From the NCBI GenBank assembly GCA_965267485.1, contig OZ254080.1, forward strand, positions 1,426,001-1,490,000: a stretch of 64,000 bases of DNA. Direction: 5' to 3'. The translations under genes and the position numbers were made by a program. Of this stretch, positions 26,090 to 36,021 are shown piece after piece. Positions within the stretch are counted from its first letter, which is position 1, and every line of letters starts with the position of its first letter. Source of the DNA: JANQJA01 sp965267485 (GTDB taxonomy: Bacteria > Pseudomonadota > Gammaproteobacteria > Pseudomonadales > Azotimanducaceae). The notes under the pieces are model-generated. The model was not told where the DNA came from. It ran no database searches and worked only from the letters and a program-made list of their open reading frames with translations.

Positions 26090-29000
26090 CGCTATCATCC
26101 GGTGGTCGATCAGCAACCGGCTGCTCGTGCTGCTGGCGGCCGCCGTCTGGCTGGGCGGCGGTGCCATGATTGCGCGCGACACGTCAGTGGATGCGATTCC
26201 GGACCTCTCTGATATTCAGGTCATTGTCCGAACGCCGTTTGCGGGTCAGGCGCCCCAGGTGGTCCAGGATCAGGTGACGTATCCCCTGACCACGGCGCTC
26301 ATGGCGGTGCCGGGCGCCGAAACGGTTCGTGGTTTTTCGTTCTTCGGCGATTCGTTCGTCTATGTCCTTTTTGAGGATGGCACTGACCTTTACTGGGCGC
26401 GAAGTCGTGTTCTCGAGTACCTGAATCAGGCTGCCTCTACGCTACCGGACGGCGTCGAGCCACGTCTGGGACCGGATGCGACCGGCGTCGGCTGGGTGTA
26501 CATCTATTCCCTCGTTGACCGTAGTGGCAACCATGACCTGAGCGACCTGCGATCTTTGCAGGACTGGTTTCTGCGTTTTGAACTCCAGTCTGTCCCCGGC
26601 GTATCCGAGGTCGCGACTGTCGGCGGTATGGTTCGCCAGTATCAGGTCGAGGTTGACCCGGAAAAGCTGCGCGCTTACGGGATTCCGCTGTCACACGTTC
26701 GGACGGCCATTGAGCGCGGCAATCAGGAAACAGGCGCCTCGGTGATTGAGATGGCAGAGGCAGAGTACATGATCCGCGCGTCAGGCTACATCGACAGTGT
26801 CGAGTCGCTGCTCGACATTCCATTGGGCGCGACCCAGCAAGGCGTGCCGCTGTTGCTTCGTCATGTCGCGGCGGTCGAGATCGGGCCGCAGATGCGGCGC
26901 GGAATCGCCGAGTTCGGTGGCAAGGGTGAGACCGTGGGCGGCATCGTTGTCATGCGGTATGGCGAGAATGCGCAGGAGACGATCGATGCCGTCAAGGCCC
27001 GACTGGATGCGCTGAAGCCGGGTCTGCCCGATGGCATCGAAATCGTCCCTGTGTACGATCGCAGCAAGTTGATCGGGCGTGCGGTCGACAACCTCATCAG
27101 CAAGCTGATACAGGAAATCCTCGTCGTCAGCCTCGTGTGCATCGTCTTCCTCCTGCACTTTCGCTCGTCGATGGTGGTCATCATCTCTCTGCCCGCCGGC
27201 GTACTTTCCGCCGTTGTCATCATGAATCTGCAGGGGATGAACGCCAATATCATGTCGTTGGGAGGCATCGCGATTGCGATCGGTGCCATGGTGGACGGCG
27301 CCATCGTGATGATCGAGAACCTGCACAAGCGACTGGAGTCGTCGGACCCTGACCCTTCGTCGCGCTGGCAACGCGTCGCTGAGTCCGCACGGGAAGTCGG
27401 ACCGGCACTGTTCTTCAGCCTGCTCATCATCACGGTGAGTTTCATGCCGGTCTTTGCACTCGAGGCGCAGGAGGGGCGGATGTTCACGCCGCTTGCCTTG
27501 ACGAAGACGTATGCCATGGCGGCTGCCGCGATACTGACGGTCACGCTCGTACCGGTGTTGATGGGTTACTTCATCAGGGGGCGCATTCGCGAAGAGTCAC
27601 GCAACCCGATCAACAATGCGCTGCTCGCAGTCTATCGGCCTGCACTGGAGGCCGTGCTTCGCTTTCCGAAGACTGTGGTGGGTGTCGCTCTGGTCATGAC
27701 GGTGTTGACGATGTGGCCACTGTCGAAACTGGGCACCGAATTCATCCCGCCGCTCGATGAAGGCGACCTGATGTACATGCCGACGACGTATCCCGGTCTG
27801 TCCATTGGCGAAGCAAGGCAGATCCTGCAGCAGACGGACAAACTGATTGCGACGGTGCCGGAAGTGAAGACGGTGTTCGGCAAGATCGGCCGCGCGGAGA
27901 CGGCCACAGATCCTGCTCCGCTGACGATGATCGAGACCTTCATTCAGCTGAGACCACAAGCGGAATGGCGCGATGGGGTAACAACCGAATCATTGAAACA
28001 GGAGTTCGATCGCCTTGTCAGGCTGCCCGGGCTCACCAATGCCTGGGTGATGCCGATCAAGACTCGCATCGACATGCTGGCAACGGGTATCAAGACACCG
28101 GTTGGTATCAAGGTGGCCGGGCCCGAGCTGGATCAGATCGAGCGAATCGGCGAGCAACTCGAGCGTGTGCTCGAATCGGTTCCGGGCACCGCGTCAGTCT
28201 ACTCGGAGCGCGTATTCGGGGGTCGATACATTGATATCGACATCGATCGGCTGGCAGCCGCGCGCCATGGCCTCAACATCAAGGATGTGCAGGATGTTAT
28301 CAGTACCGCCGTCGGCGGCATGAACATCACGATGAGCGTCGAAGGGTTGGAGCGGTACCCGGTCAACCTGCGATACCCGCAGCAATACCGTGATTCGATC
28401 GACCGTCTCGAGCGGTTGCCAATCGTGACACCGGCAGGGCACCGAATCGCACTCGGTGACGTCTCGACAATCAGGGTTGAGGATGGGCCCGCGGCCATCA
28501 AGAGCGAGAACGCGCGAATCAACGGCTGGACGTTCATTGATATCGCAGACGTGGACGTTGGCACCTATGTCGACACCGCGCGAAGTGCGGTTGCCGAATC
28601 CGTTGAATTGCCGCCCGGGTACTCCCTCAACTGGTCCGGGCAGTATGAATACATCCTGCGCGCACAGGAGCGGCTTGCGCTGCTTGCGCCCGTCACTCTC
28701 TTGCTCATCATCGTTTTGCTGTATGCCAGCTTCAGGCGGTTCGGCGAAGTCGCGCTGATACTTGTCACCTTGCCGTTCAGCGCGGTCGGCGGGATCTGGC
28801 TGCTGTACGGGCTTGGCTACAATCTGTCGGTTGCGGTGGGTGTGGGCTTCATTGCCCTGGCCGGCGTCGCGATCGAGATCGGGGTTATCCTGCTCGTTTA
28901 CCTGAACCAGTCGCTCGCCTCGGTACATACAGAGGCATCCCGCCAGACGCTGGTCGATGCGATCGTTGATGGCGCCGCGCGCCGGATTCGCCCGGTGATA

Positions 29001-29201
29001 ATGACAGTGATCGCGACGATATGCGGGCTTGTGCCGCTCATGATCGGCACCGGCACGGGATCGGAAGTCATGACACGCATGGCGGCGCCGATGGTCGGCG
29101 GCATGATCACGTCGTTCGTGCTGACGATGCTCGTATTGCCGGCCATCTTTCTGCTGTGGAAACAGCAATCTCTCAAAACCAGCAATTTTCCAGGAGGCTG
29201 A
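26082..29201 (+). CDS. cusA: Copper/silver efflux RND transporter CusA
   Basis: Proton-driven inner-membrane pump for Cu(I)/Ag(I), 1039 residues, full family length. First transmembrane helix at residues 10-30, followed by DTSVDAIPDLSDIQVIV, the heavy-metal RND signature PFAGQAPQVVQDQVTYPLTTALM, and the central transmembrane bundle with the proton-relay segment GGIAIAIGAMVDGAIVMIENLHKRLE. The second half begins near residue 535 (FIPPLDEGDLMYMPTT, typical of metal-exporting members). The reading frame overlaps cusB by eight bases, so subunit synthesis is coupled. Confidence 0.95.
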   Translation: MIDAIIRWSISNRLLVLLAAAVWLGGGAMIARDTSVDAIPDLSDIQVIVRTPFAGQAPQVVQDQVTYPLTTALMAVPGAETVRGFSFFGDSFVYVLFEDGTDLYWARSRVLEYLNQAASTLPDGVEPRLGPDATGVGWVYIYSLVDRSGNHDLSDLRSLQDWFLRFELQSVPGVSEVATVGGMVRQYQVEVDPEKLRAYGIPLSHVRTAIERGNQETGASVIEMAEAEYMIRASGYIDSVESLLDIPLGATQQGVPLLLRHVAAVEIGPQMRRGIAEFGGKGETVGGIVVMRYGENAQETIDAVKARLDALKPGLPDGIEIVPVYDRSKLIGRAVDNLISKLIQEILVVSLVCIVFLLHFRSSMVVIISLPAGVLSAVVIMNLQGMNANIMSLGGIAIAIGAMVDGAIVMIENLHKRLESSDPDPSSRWQRVAESAREVGPALFFSLLIITVSFMPVFALEAQEGRMFTPLALTKTYAMAAAAILTVTLVPVLMGYFIRGRIREESRNPINNALLAVYRPALEAVLRFPKTVVGVALVMTVLTMWPLSKLGTEFIPPLDEGDLMYMPTTYPGLSIGEARQILQQTDKLIATVPEVKTVFGKIGRAETATDPAPLTMIETFIQLRPQAEWRDGVTTESLKQEFDRLVRLPGLTNAWVMPIKTRIDMLATGIKTPVGIKVAGPELDQIERIGEQLERVLESVPGTASVYSERVFGGRYIDIDIDRLAAARHGLNIKDVQDVISTAVGGMNITMSVEGLERYPVNLRYPQQYRDSIDRLERLPIVTPAGHRIALGDVSTIRVEDGPAAIKSENARINGWTFIDIADVDVGTYVDTARSAVAESVELPPGYSLNWSGQYEYILRAQERLALLAPVTLLLIIVLLYASFRRFGEVALILVTLPFSAVGGIWLLYGLGYNLSVAVGVGFIALAGVAIEIGVILLVYLNQSLASVHTEASRQTLVDAIVDGAARRIRPVIMTVIATICGLVPLMIGTGTGSEVMTRMAAPMVGGMITSFVLTMLVLPAIFLLWKQQSLKTSNFPGG

Positions 29202-29202
29202 T

Positions 29203-29937
29203 ATGACTCAACAGGCAAAACTCTACCGAATGGTGAAGCCGGACCACCTGTGTCCGTTCGGCCTGCGCGCGAAGGATCTGCTCGAGCGGGAGGGCTTCGA
29301 GATCGAGGATCATCACCTCAGGAATCAGGAAGAAACCGACGCCTTTCGGGAAGCGCACGGGGTCAAGACGACGCCGCAGGTATTCATTGATGGTGAGCGG
29401 ATCGGCGGCTACGACGAACTGGTTCGATACTTTGGCAAGACGAGCCTGAAACAGGAGGGGGTGACCTATCAGCCCATCATTGCCATCTTCAGTACAACGT
29501 TTCTGATGGCAATCGTGACGTCGATCGCCATCACGGGCGGGTTTGACGTGATCAGGCTCGTGGAACTGTTCATCGCGTTCAGCATGTGTGTGCTGGGCAT
29601 AATGAAGCTGCGTGACCTGTTCTCGTTTGTTAACCAGTTCATCGGCTATGATCTGCTCGCGCGACGCCATCTTCGCTACGCGTACATCTACCCCTTCGTC
29701 GAGACCGGTGCCGGTATTCTCATGATCGGCCACATGCTGACCTTTGTCGCAGCGCCGGCGGCATTTTTCATCGCCGCGGTAAACGGGGTCTCCGTTTTCA
29801 AGGCCGTCTATGTCGACAAGCGTGAGCTGAAATGCGCCTGCGTCGGAGGTGACAGCAATGTGCCACTCGGTTTCATCTCGCTCACCGAGAACATCATGAT
29901 GGTGCTGATGGCAGTCTGGATGCTGGCGAGGTACTGA
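29203..29937 (+). CDS. Glutaredoxin-MauE fusion membrane protein
   Basis: 244 residues. Residues 5-85 are a glutaredoxin fold with active site CPFG (single Cys) and the cis-Pro/GSH segment VKTTPQVFIDGERIGGYDEL. Residues 90-244 hold four hydrophobic helices of the MauE/DoxX-like type, with a CAC motif (ELKCACVGG) near residue 208 facing between helices. It starts one base after cusA with AGGAGG before the ATG, so it is the last gene of the copper operon. A role in delivering reducing equivalents to the periplasm or in repairing thiols under copper stress is inferred from architecture and context. Confidence 0.85.
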   Translation: MTQQAKLYRMVKPDHLCPFGLRAKDLLEREGFEIEDHHLRNQEETDAFREAHGVKTTPQVFIDGERIGGYDELVRYFGKTSLKQEGVTYQPIIAIFSTTFLMAIVTSIAITGGFDVIRLVELFIAFSMCVLGIMKLRDLFSFVNQFIGYDLLARRHLRYAYIYPFVETGAGILMIGHMLTFVAAPAAFFIAAVNGVSVFKAVYVDKRELKCACVGGDSNVPLGFISLTENIMMVLMAVWMLARY

Positions 29938-29943
29938 CCTGCT

Positions 29944-30360
29944 TCAGAAGCTGTAACCCGGGCCGCATTCGATCAGCAACTGCCCCACGAGCCCGGCGGC
30001 ACGGTGTTTCTGAACCTCCTGATATTCCGGGTCACGGAACATGTCGAGCATCACCTGTGTTGACGGGTACGTGATGAGCGCCATGGCATCCCAGGCGTCG
30101 TCTGCGCCTTCGCCGATCAGCACGCCCCGGACGGCGCCAGAGTAGACGATGCTGCATCCCTTGGGCTCCATAACGCGCCGGAACCCCTCACCATAAAGAT
30201 GATAGGCCTCGCGCCCGGTGAGACTGACGTCGCGGCCATCCTCGTACACAGCCTGATCCCGGAACTTCAGCAGATTGAGCATGTAGATCGGCTCGCCGGT
30301 CTGGCGGTCCCGAAAGGCACGTACCTGATCGCCGGTGGGCTGCAGTATGTTCTTGATCAT
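29944..30360 (-). CDS. DUF1330 family protein
   Basis: 138 residues from ATG 30360 (CGGAGCG in front). The central MLNLLKFRDQAVYEDG and ALITYPSTQVMLDMFRDPEYQEVQKHRAAGL match the DUF1330 ferredoxin-like (dimeric alpha-beta barrel) family. The activity of the family is unknown. It converges with the glutaredoxin-MauE gene and is divergent from the BamA-like gene. Confidence 0.85.
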   Translation of the reverse strand: MIKNILQPTGDQVRAFRDRQTGEPIYMLNLLKFRDQAVYEDGRDVSLTGREAYHLYGEGFRRVMEPKGCSIVYSGAVRGVLIGEGADDAWDAMALITYPSTQVMLDMFRDPEYQEVQKHRAAGLVGQLLIECGPGYSF

Positions 30361-30446
30361 GATCGCTCCGGAAGTCATCTGAGCGTGCGATTCTAGCAAA
30401 TGAGCACTTCGCGAATGATTTTTCGGCGAAGGCCATCCCACGATGC

Positions 30447-32120
30447 ATGATATTCCGCGTTCGTTTCTTTCTCGCACTCGTATTGAACTGTCTGATTGCA
30501 TTTGTCGCCCACGGTGAAGACATTGACTGTAATCACGGATTCACGCCTGCTGCCTCGGACCATGAGTTCACCGGTGGAGATCGCTGGGGCAATCAGTCCA
30601 GTGACGAGCGTTTCGTCGCCGAAGGTGAGGTCGGTGAAATCCACCTCACACGACTCAATGTGTTCGATGACATCGAAGCCGGCAATTACCGGCTGTTTGC
30701 GCTCGCCAACCGGATCCACTCACTCACGAGTCGGGACGTCATTGCGGAGCACCTGTTGTTCGAGCCGGGAGACGAGATTGATCCGCGCGTCATCGCCGAG
30801 AGTGAGCGGATGTTGCGAGAACAGCGTTATCTCAGCAATGCCCTCATTCGGCCAGTGTCCCGTTGTGGCGATGTGGTCGACTACGAGGTTGTTACGCGGG
30901 ACACCTGGACAGTCCTACCGGAGCTGAAGCTGAAGACATCGGGTGGCGTCACCGAGGCGGGGATCGGGTTTCAGGATTCGAACTTCCTGGGAAAGGGAGG
31001 TCGTCTCGCCTTCGACTATGAGCAGCGTGCCGAGCGCGATCGCCTGATGCTGAGATACGACGATAACGCTGTCATTGATGGCCGACACGGGATACATCTG
31101 ATTCTTGCCTCGAACAGCGACGGGCACGAATACGGTTTCGAGTATGGTCGCCCTTTCTTTTCACTGGGCTCACCCCGGTCCTGGGGGGTGTCATGGCTCG
31201 ACAAGGTCGCGATCAATCATGTTTACGCCTTTGGGGAATCCGTCGCGGCATCGACACTCTCCCGGCGGCGCGCTGACGTTTGGCGGGGCTTCTCGACGCA
31301 GGCGTCAGGTCACCGGGTGTCCCGGTGGACCTTTGGTATCGTCGCCGATTCGCTCGCTTACTCGCCGGTGGAAGGTGAGCGATTCGTTTCGCCGCCGGCG
31401 AATGTCGATCTCGTTTATCCCTATGTCGAGTTTTCGCAGATACAGGACAACTTCGCGACGGGCTACAACATCAATCGCGTTGGCCAGGTCGAAGATCTTC
31501 ATCTCGGCCATGAAATCCGGGCGCGGCTGGGATTCTCTCCCGGGTCCGATGCGCAGATCATCTTCGAGGGGAGCGCAAGTGACACGCTCACGAGCCGGCG
31601 TCGGCATCTGCTGCAGGCGCACATCGACTGGCGCGGGCGCTGGGATGTAGCGGCGGGTCGTGCGGTGGACTCCAACGTATCGCTGGCACTGGATTATCAC
31701 CGCGGTCAGACCAGAAGCAGAAATCTGTATCTTGGTCTCAAGGCCTCGCGTTCGTGGAATCCTTCACTGGAGTCGCAAACGGTGGCCGGCGGTACGTCCG
31801 GGATGCGCGGATATCCTGCGCACTACAGCTCGGGTGATGGAGGCGTTTACTTTACCGCCGAGCAACGCCTGTTCACGAATCAGCGACTCTTCGATCTTTT
31901 CAATGTGGGCTACGTCGCGTTCTTCGACGTGGGCAAGACTTTTCCCAGCGAATCCGTGGAGAATCCCGGGCTCATGATGGATGCCGGGTTTGGCCTTCGG
32001 CTCGTTCCTGACAAGACTGATCATGATCACGTTGTGCATGTCGACGTAGGCTGGCCATTGCGGGAGGGGCCGAATGCGCAGGGTCCGCAGTTTCTGGTGG
32101 AGGTGAAAAAGTCCCTGTGA
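30447..32120 (+). CDS. BamA/TamA-like outer-membrane protein (single POTRA-like region)
   Basis: 557 residues: signal peptide in residues 1-23, a POTRA-like region at about 65-160 (VIAEHLLFEPGDEIDPRVIAESERMLREQRYL then a beta strand ending TWTVLPEL), then a surface-antigen (Omp85) beta-barrel to the C-terminus with LGLKASRSWNP, TAEQRLFTNQRLFDLF and a final hydrophobic strand. It is shorter than BamA (about 800) and thus a non-essential member, perhaps for secretion or lipid transport. It overlaps the PAP2 gene by one base (TGATG), suggesting an envelope-modification unit with PAP2 and EptA. Confidence 0.75.
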   Translation: MIFRVRFFLALVLNCLIAFVAHGEDIDCNHGFTPAASDHEFTGGDRWGNQSSDERFVAEGEVGEIHLTRLNVFDDIEAGNYRLFALANRIHSLTSRDVIAEHLLFEPGDEIDPRVIAESERMLREQRYLSNALIRPVSRCGDVVDYEVVTRDTWTVLPELKLKTSGGVTEAGIGFQDSNFLGKGGRLAFDYEQRAERDRLMLRYDDNAVIDGRHGIHLILASNSDGHEYGFEYGRPFFSLGSPRSWGVSWLDKVAINHVYAFGESVAASTLSRRRADVWRGFSTQASGHRVSRWTFGIVADSLAYSPVEGERFVSPPANVDLVYPYVEFSQIQDNFATGYNINRVGQVEDLHLGHEIRARLGFSPGSDAQIIFEGSASDTLTSRRRHLLQAHIDWRGRWDVAAGRAVDSNVSLALDYHRGQTRSRNLYLGLKASRSWNPSLESQTVAGGTSGMRGYPAHYSSGDGGVYFTAEQRLFTNQRLFDLFNVGYVAFFDVGKTFPSESVENPGLMMDAGFGLRLVPDKTDHDHVVHVDVGWPLREGPNAQGPQFLVEVKKSL

Positions 32121-32845
32121 TGGGCCCCCGCACCCCCGGCGCTCGTCGATTGCCGCGCATTGATCCCGTCGACCCGGCGATTGCGTTGGTCTTGCTTGCT
32201 GCGCTGTTGCTGTTGCAGCGCACGCCGCTCGACGAACTTGTTGCCGACCTGTGCTTCGATTTCCGGCACAACGAGTTCCCGCTTCGTGACAGCTTTTGGT
32301 TCAGCACGTTGCTCCACGACTGGAGTCGTCTGGTTGCACAGTGGTTGCTTGGCGCCCTGCTCGCGAGCCTTGTGCTCTCCGTTTTTGTCACCGCGTTGAG
32401 ATCGCATCGTCGGATACTTGGATTCCTGACTGTTTCGATGGCGGCGAACGCGGCGCTGGTTGCCGTGATCAAGGACTTCAGCGTTCCACATTGCCCATGG
32501 GATCTTCGCCAATATGGGGGACAGGCGATCGACGGTCTGGAGTTGGGTCGTTGTTGGCCTTCCGGGCACGCGTCGGTCGGATTCTGCTTCGTCGCTTTCT
32601 ACTTTGTTGCCCGGCATTGCCGATATCGTCACGCCGGGTGGATTCTCGCGGCGACGTTGGGGCTCGGGCTGCTGTTGACGCTGAGCCAGACCGTGCGAGG
32701 TGCCCACTTCCTGTCACATGGGCTGTGGACTGGTCTCATAATCTGGACGGGAAACCTTGTGATTGCCCGGATGATGCTTGCGCTTGGACCGACGTCGGCG
32801 ATTCAGCGAATGATTCTTCCGCGCTGGGCATCCAACGGGCCCTGA
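32120..32845 (+). CDS. PAP2-family phosphatase
   Basis: 241 residues with about five or six membrane spans. Phosphatase motifs: K-rich first motif around AVIKDFSVPHCPWDL, second motif CWPSGHASVGF (catalytic His) and third motif TVRGAHFLSHGLWTG (SR-H type with His nucleophile). Typical substrates are undecaprenyl pyrophosphate or lipid A phosphate at the outer face of the inner membrane. Placed directly before eptA, where PAP2 phosphatases commonly occur. ATG 32120 overlaps the previous stop. Confidence 0.88.
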   Translation: MGPRTPGARRLPRIDPVDPAIALVLLAALLLLQRTPLDELVADLCFDFRHNEFPLRDSFWFSTLLHDWSRLVAQWLLGALLASLVLSVFVTALRSHRRILGFLTVSMAANAALVAVIKDFSVPHCPWDLRQYGGQAIDGLELGRCWPSGHASVGFCFVAFYFVARHCRYRHAGWILAATLGLGLLLTLSQTVRGAHFLSHGLWTGLIIWTGNLVIARMMLALGPTSAIQRMILPRWASNGP

Positions 32846-32866
32846 TCTGCTGACACGAGGTTTCCG

Positions 32867-34465
32867 TTGATTTTTCCGATGACGACACAGCGACTGGTTC
32901 TGCTGGTTTCTCTGGCGTTCACGCTGTTCTACAACGTTGCGCTCTTCCGCAATCTTCTTAACGTCTATGGAGCGGGGCCAGACGGATGGCTCATGGTGGC
33001 GATCGTTTCGCTGGTGCTGACTGCGCTCACGGCGCTCGTGCTGGCGATCATCTGCCATCGGGTCACGGTACGGCCAGTGCTCGTCTTGCTGGTGCTTGTC
33101 GCGGCCGGGTGCAGCTACTTCATGGATTCGTTCAATGTCGTGATCGACTACCTCATGATCCAGAACGTGGTGGAGACCGATGCCGGCGAGATTCGCGATC
33201 TGATTACGTTACTCGCCATCGCTTACTTCTTTGTCCTGGGGGTTCTTCCGGCCGTCTGGATCTGGCGCGTGCCATTGCAGCGCAGGCGTTTTCTGGTTGA
33301 AGCGATGGCTTCCCTGAAGACCATCGGGGTGTCGCTGGTTGTCGTCGTGACCGTCGGACTCGCGTTTGGCAGCGATGTGGCAACCTTCCTGCGGGAGCAC
33401 AAGTCCGTTCGGTACTATGCGAATCCGTTGACGGTTGTCTGGTCGACATCACAGTTCGTTCAGGCGGGGCTCGCTGCGCCCGTTGACGGAACCCGACAGC
33501 CCATTGCCCTCGATGCAACATCGGATCGCGCGGGACCGCGAAAGCTGATGATTCTGGTTGTCGGCGAAACCGCCCGGGGCGATCACTTTTCGCTGAACGG
33601 GTACGAACGCAAGACCAATCCCGAGCTTTCGGATCATGACGTGGTCAGCTTCCGGCATGTGACGTCCTGCGGGACGACGACAGCGTATTCCTTGCCGTGC
33701 ATGTTTGACTCGCATAACGCCGATGCGTTCGAACCAGACGAGGCGCGCTCGACCGAGAACCTGCTTGATGTGCTCGCCCGCGCCGGCGTCGAGGTGCTCT
33801 GGCGTGACAACAATTCTGACTCGAAGGGCGTCGCTGTTGCGATTCCCTATGAGGACTACAAGCGTCCCGACGTGAACCCGCTTTGCGATGCGGAGTGTCG
33901 AGATGAAGGCATGCTGGCCGACTTGTCTGACTACATTGCATCAGCGTCCGGCGACGTGCTGATTGTGCTGCACCAGATGGGCAACCATGGGCCGGCCTAC
34001 TACAAGCGCTATCCGGCCGAATACGAAAGGTTTGTGCCTGCCTGCCATACGACGGAACTCGGCGATTGCGAGGCTGGCGAGATCGTTAACGCCTACGACA
34101 ATGCGATCCTCTTTACTGACCACTTCCTGGCCAAGACCATCGAGTTTCTGCAGCCCTACGATGGTGAGTTCGATCCCATGTTGCTGTACGCGAGCGATCA
34201 TGGTGAATCACTGGGTGAAAAGGGACTCTATCTTCACGGAATGCCGTTGTTCATGGCGCCGAAGGAACAGCGCGAGGTGGCGATGATGTTCTGGTCACCC
34301 AGAGACCGATTGCGCGATCAACTTCGTGCAGAAGTCGACATGCCGTTGTCTCACGACAACCTCTTCCATACGGTACTTGGCCTGATGAACGTGCGGACGC
34401 AGCTGTATGATCCCGCGCTGGATTTTTCGGCATTGGCGCAGGAGCCTTCCGGATTCGCCGACTAG
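32867..34465 (+). CDS. eptA: Lipid A phosphoethanolamine transferase
   Basis: 532 residues: five membrane helices in residues 1-180, then a periplasmic alkaline-phosphatase-fold domain with VVGETARGDHFSLNGYERKTNP (metal and nucleophile region), catalytic Thr in TSCGTTTAYSLPCMF, and DHGESLGEKGLYLHGMP with the metal-binding Asp/His. Adds phosphoethanolamine to lipid A, which lowers negative charge and gives resistance to cationic peptides. TTG 32867 is favoured by ACGAGG six bases ahead; ATG 32879 is an alternative four codons later. Last gene of the PAP2-eptA group. Confidence 0.93.
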   Translation: MIFPMTTQRLVLLVSLAFTLFYNVALFRNLLNVYGAGPDGWLMVAIVSLVLTALTALVLAIICHRVTVRPVLVLLVLVAAGCSYFMDSFNVVIDYLMIQNVVETDAGEIRDLITLLAIAYFFVLGVLPAVWIWRVPLQRRRFLVEAMASLKTIGVSLVVVVTVGLAFGSDVATFLREHKSVRYYANPLTVVWSTSQFVQAGLAAPVDGTRQPIALDATSDRAGPRKLMILVVGETARGDHFSLNGYERKTNPELSDHDVVSFRHVTSCGTTTAYSLPCMFDSHNADAFEPDEARSTENLLDVLARAGVEVLWRDNNSDSKGVAVAIPYEDYKRPDVNPLCDAECRDEGMLADLSDYIASASGDVLIVLHQMGNHGPAYYKRYPAEYERFVPACHTTELGDCEAGEIVNAYDNAILFTDHFLAKTIEFLQPYDGEFDPMLLYASDHGESLGEKGLYLHGMPLFMAPKEQREVAMMFWSPRDRLRDQLRAEVDMPLSHDNLFHTVLGLMNVRTQLYDPALDFSALAQEPSGFAD

Positions 34466-34598
34466 CCTGCTTTGGGGATTGATCCTCCGATTTGGCGATC
34501 TTTACACGATCTTCGCAGTTCATCTCTTAATATTGTCGCAGCGACCGGGCTGCGACCGATGCATCCGGATTGATCCTAATTGAACAGGATGAAGTATC

Positions 34599-35852
34599 TT
34601 GGATGACACCCTGACGCCGGGCGACGCAAAGGTCTCGGTCAAAGCGCCCGGGCCACTCTTGTGGCTGGGTGTGCTCGGCCTCGTTTATACGCTGCTGATT
34701 GGTGTCGGCGTCATCGGGGATGGCTTCAAGTGGATCTCCGGCGGCAGCGAAGGAGCGGCCGCAATCTTCGAGTTTGCCGGCAATCCGATTGTCGGCGTCA
34801 TACTTGGCATTCTCGCCACCGCGCTTGTGCAGTCTTCCAGTACCGTGACGTCGGTCATTGTTGGCCTTGTTGCTGGCGGCGTGCCCGTATCGGTTGCCGT
34901 TCCCATGATCATGGGCGCCAACATGGGCACGACGATCACGAACACGATCGTGAGCCTCGGCAACCTGCGTGACCGCAGCGCCTTCGGCAAGTCGTTCGAG
35001 GCAGCGACGGTGCACGACTTCTTCAACCTCTACAGCATCGTTATCTTCCTGCCTGTCGAGATTCTGTTTCACCCGCTGGAGCGACTCGGCGGGCAGCTGG
35101 CGAACTGGTTCTACAGCGATGCCAGTGCATCGATGAGTGGATTGAATTTTCTCGGTGCGATCACCAAGCCCGTTGTCAGCATGATCATTGATGTGTTCAA
35201 GCTGATGCCGGACAGCATGGGCGCTATTGCAGCGATCGCAGCGGGTATCGGCATGATCATCGGGTCCGTTATCTACCTCGGCAAAATGCTTCGAACCGTG
35301 ATGACGGGCAAGGCGAAAGAACTCGTCGATACTGCGATCGGGCGCGGGCCGCTTACCGGCATCTTCTCGGGAACGATCGTGACTGTCATGGTGCAGTCGT
35401 CATCGACGACGACGAGTCTGGTTGTGCCGCTGGCCGGCGCCGGCGTGCTGACCACCCGCCAGGTGTATCCGTTCAGCATGGGTGCGAACATCGGTACCTG
35501 TATCACCGCATTGCTGGCGGCAACGGCGGTGACCGGCGAGGCAGGGATCGTCGCGCTGCAGATCGCACTCGTGCATCTGCTCTACAACGTCTTTGGCGTG
35601 ATCATTTTCCAGTTCGTTCCGTGGGTACGCCACACCCCGGTCTGGTCAGCGCACTGGCTCGGCACGCGTGTTGCGATGCATCGCGGCTGGGCGCTCGCCT
35701 ATATTTCCGCGGTGTTCTTTGTGTTGCCTGGCGGCGTCTTTGGCGCCGAATCTTTCTTCCGGGATCCGGCGACTGTCATGCAGCAAGTCGACGAGGGAGT
35801 CCTCCAGGAGACGGAAGAGCAGCTGCAGCGTCGCAACATCCAGATTGAGTGA
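34599..35852 (+). CDS. Na+/phosphate symporter family protein
   Basis: 417 residues, polytopic. The two inverted repeats of the NaPi-II family are clear: ALVQSSSTVTSVIVGLVAGG near residue 72 and VMVQSSSTTTSLVVPLAGAG near 265, each followed by MGANxGT (TTITNT and CITALL). Imports phosphate with sodium, or exports it. TTG 34599 is the only in-frame start after a stop and has AGGATGAAG in front. A 130-base gap after eptA shows no terminator or gene. Confidence 0.9.
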   Translation: MDDTLTPGDAKVSVKAPGPLLWLGVLGLVYTLLIGVGVIGDGFKWISGGSEGAAAIFEFAGNPIVGVILGILATALVQSSSTVTSVIVGLVAGGVPVSVAVPMIMGANMGTTITNTIVSLGNLRDRSAFGKSFEAATVHDFFNLYSIVIFLPVEILFHPLERLGGQLANWFYSDASASMSGLNFLGAITKPVVSMIIDVFKLMPDSMGAIAAIAAGIGMIIGSVIYLGKMLRTVMTGKAKELVDTAIGRGPLTGIFSGTIVTVMVQSSSTTTSLVVPLAGAGVLTTRQVYPFSMGANIGTCITALLAATAVTGEAGIVALQIALVHLLYNVFGVIIFQFVPWVRHTPVWSAHWLGTRVAMHRGWALAYISAVFFVLPGGVFGAESFFRDPATVMQQVDEGVLQETEEQLQRRNIQIE

Positions 35853-35966
35853 TCGCGGGCGAGACGTTGCGCCCCCCGTTCGGGTGTGTCGGCAAAGTTG
35901 ACGTCTCGGGTGGCATATCGATCACCCGACTCAGGTTTTGCTTTTCTGATCAGTGACTTGTGTGTG

Positions 35967-35984
35967 GCGGCACACTTCCTGCTA
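35967..35984 (+). promoter_or_regulatory. Sigma-54-like -24/-12 promoter of a PEP-CTERM gene
   Basis: GCGGCACACTTCCTGCTA has CGGCAC and CTGCT with ten bases between GG and GC. Predicted start near 35994, giving a 28-base leader to ATG 36022, which has CGGAGG before it. Confidence 0.6.
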
Positions 35985-36021
35985 ACGGTTCGGCGGACGC
36001 ATGTTTCACCCGGAGGACTGA

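Noticed and set aside
28194..29168. Minus-strand frame of 324 codons opposite cusA
   Set aside because: Composition is charged/Arg-Asp biased as expected from the complement of a membrane transporter; no start signal.
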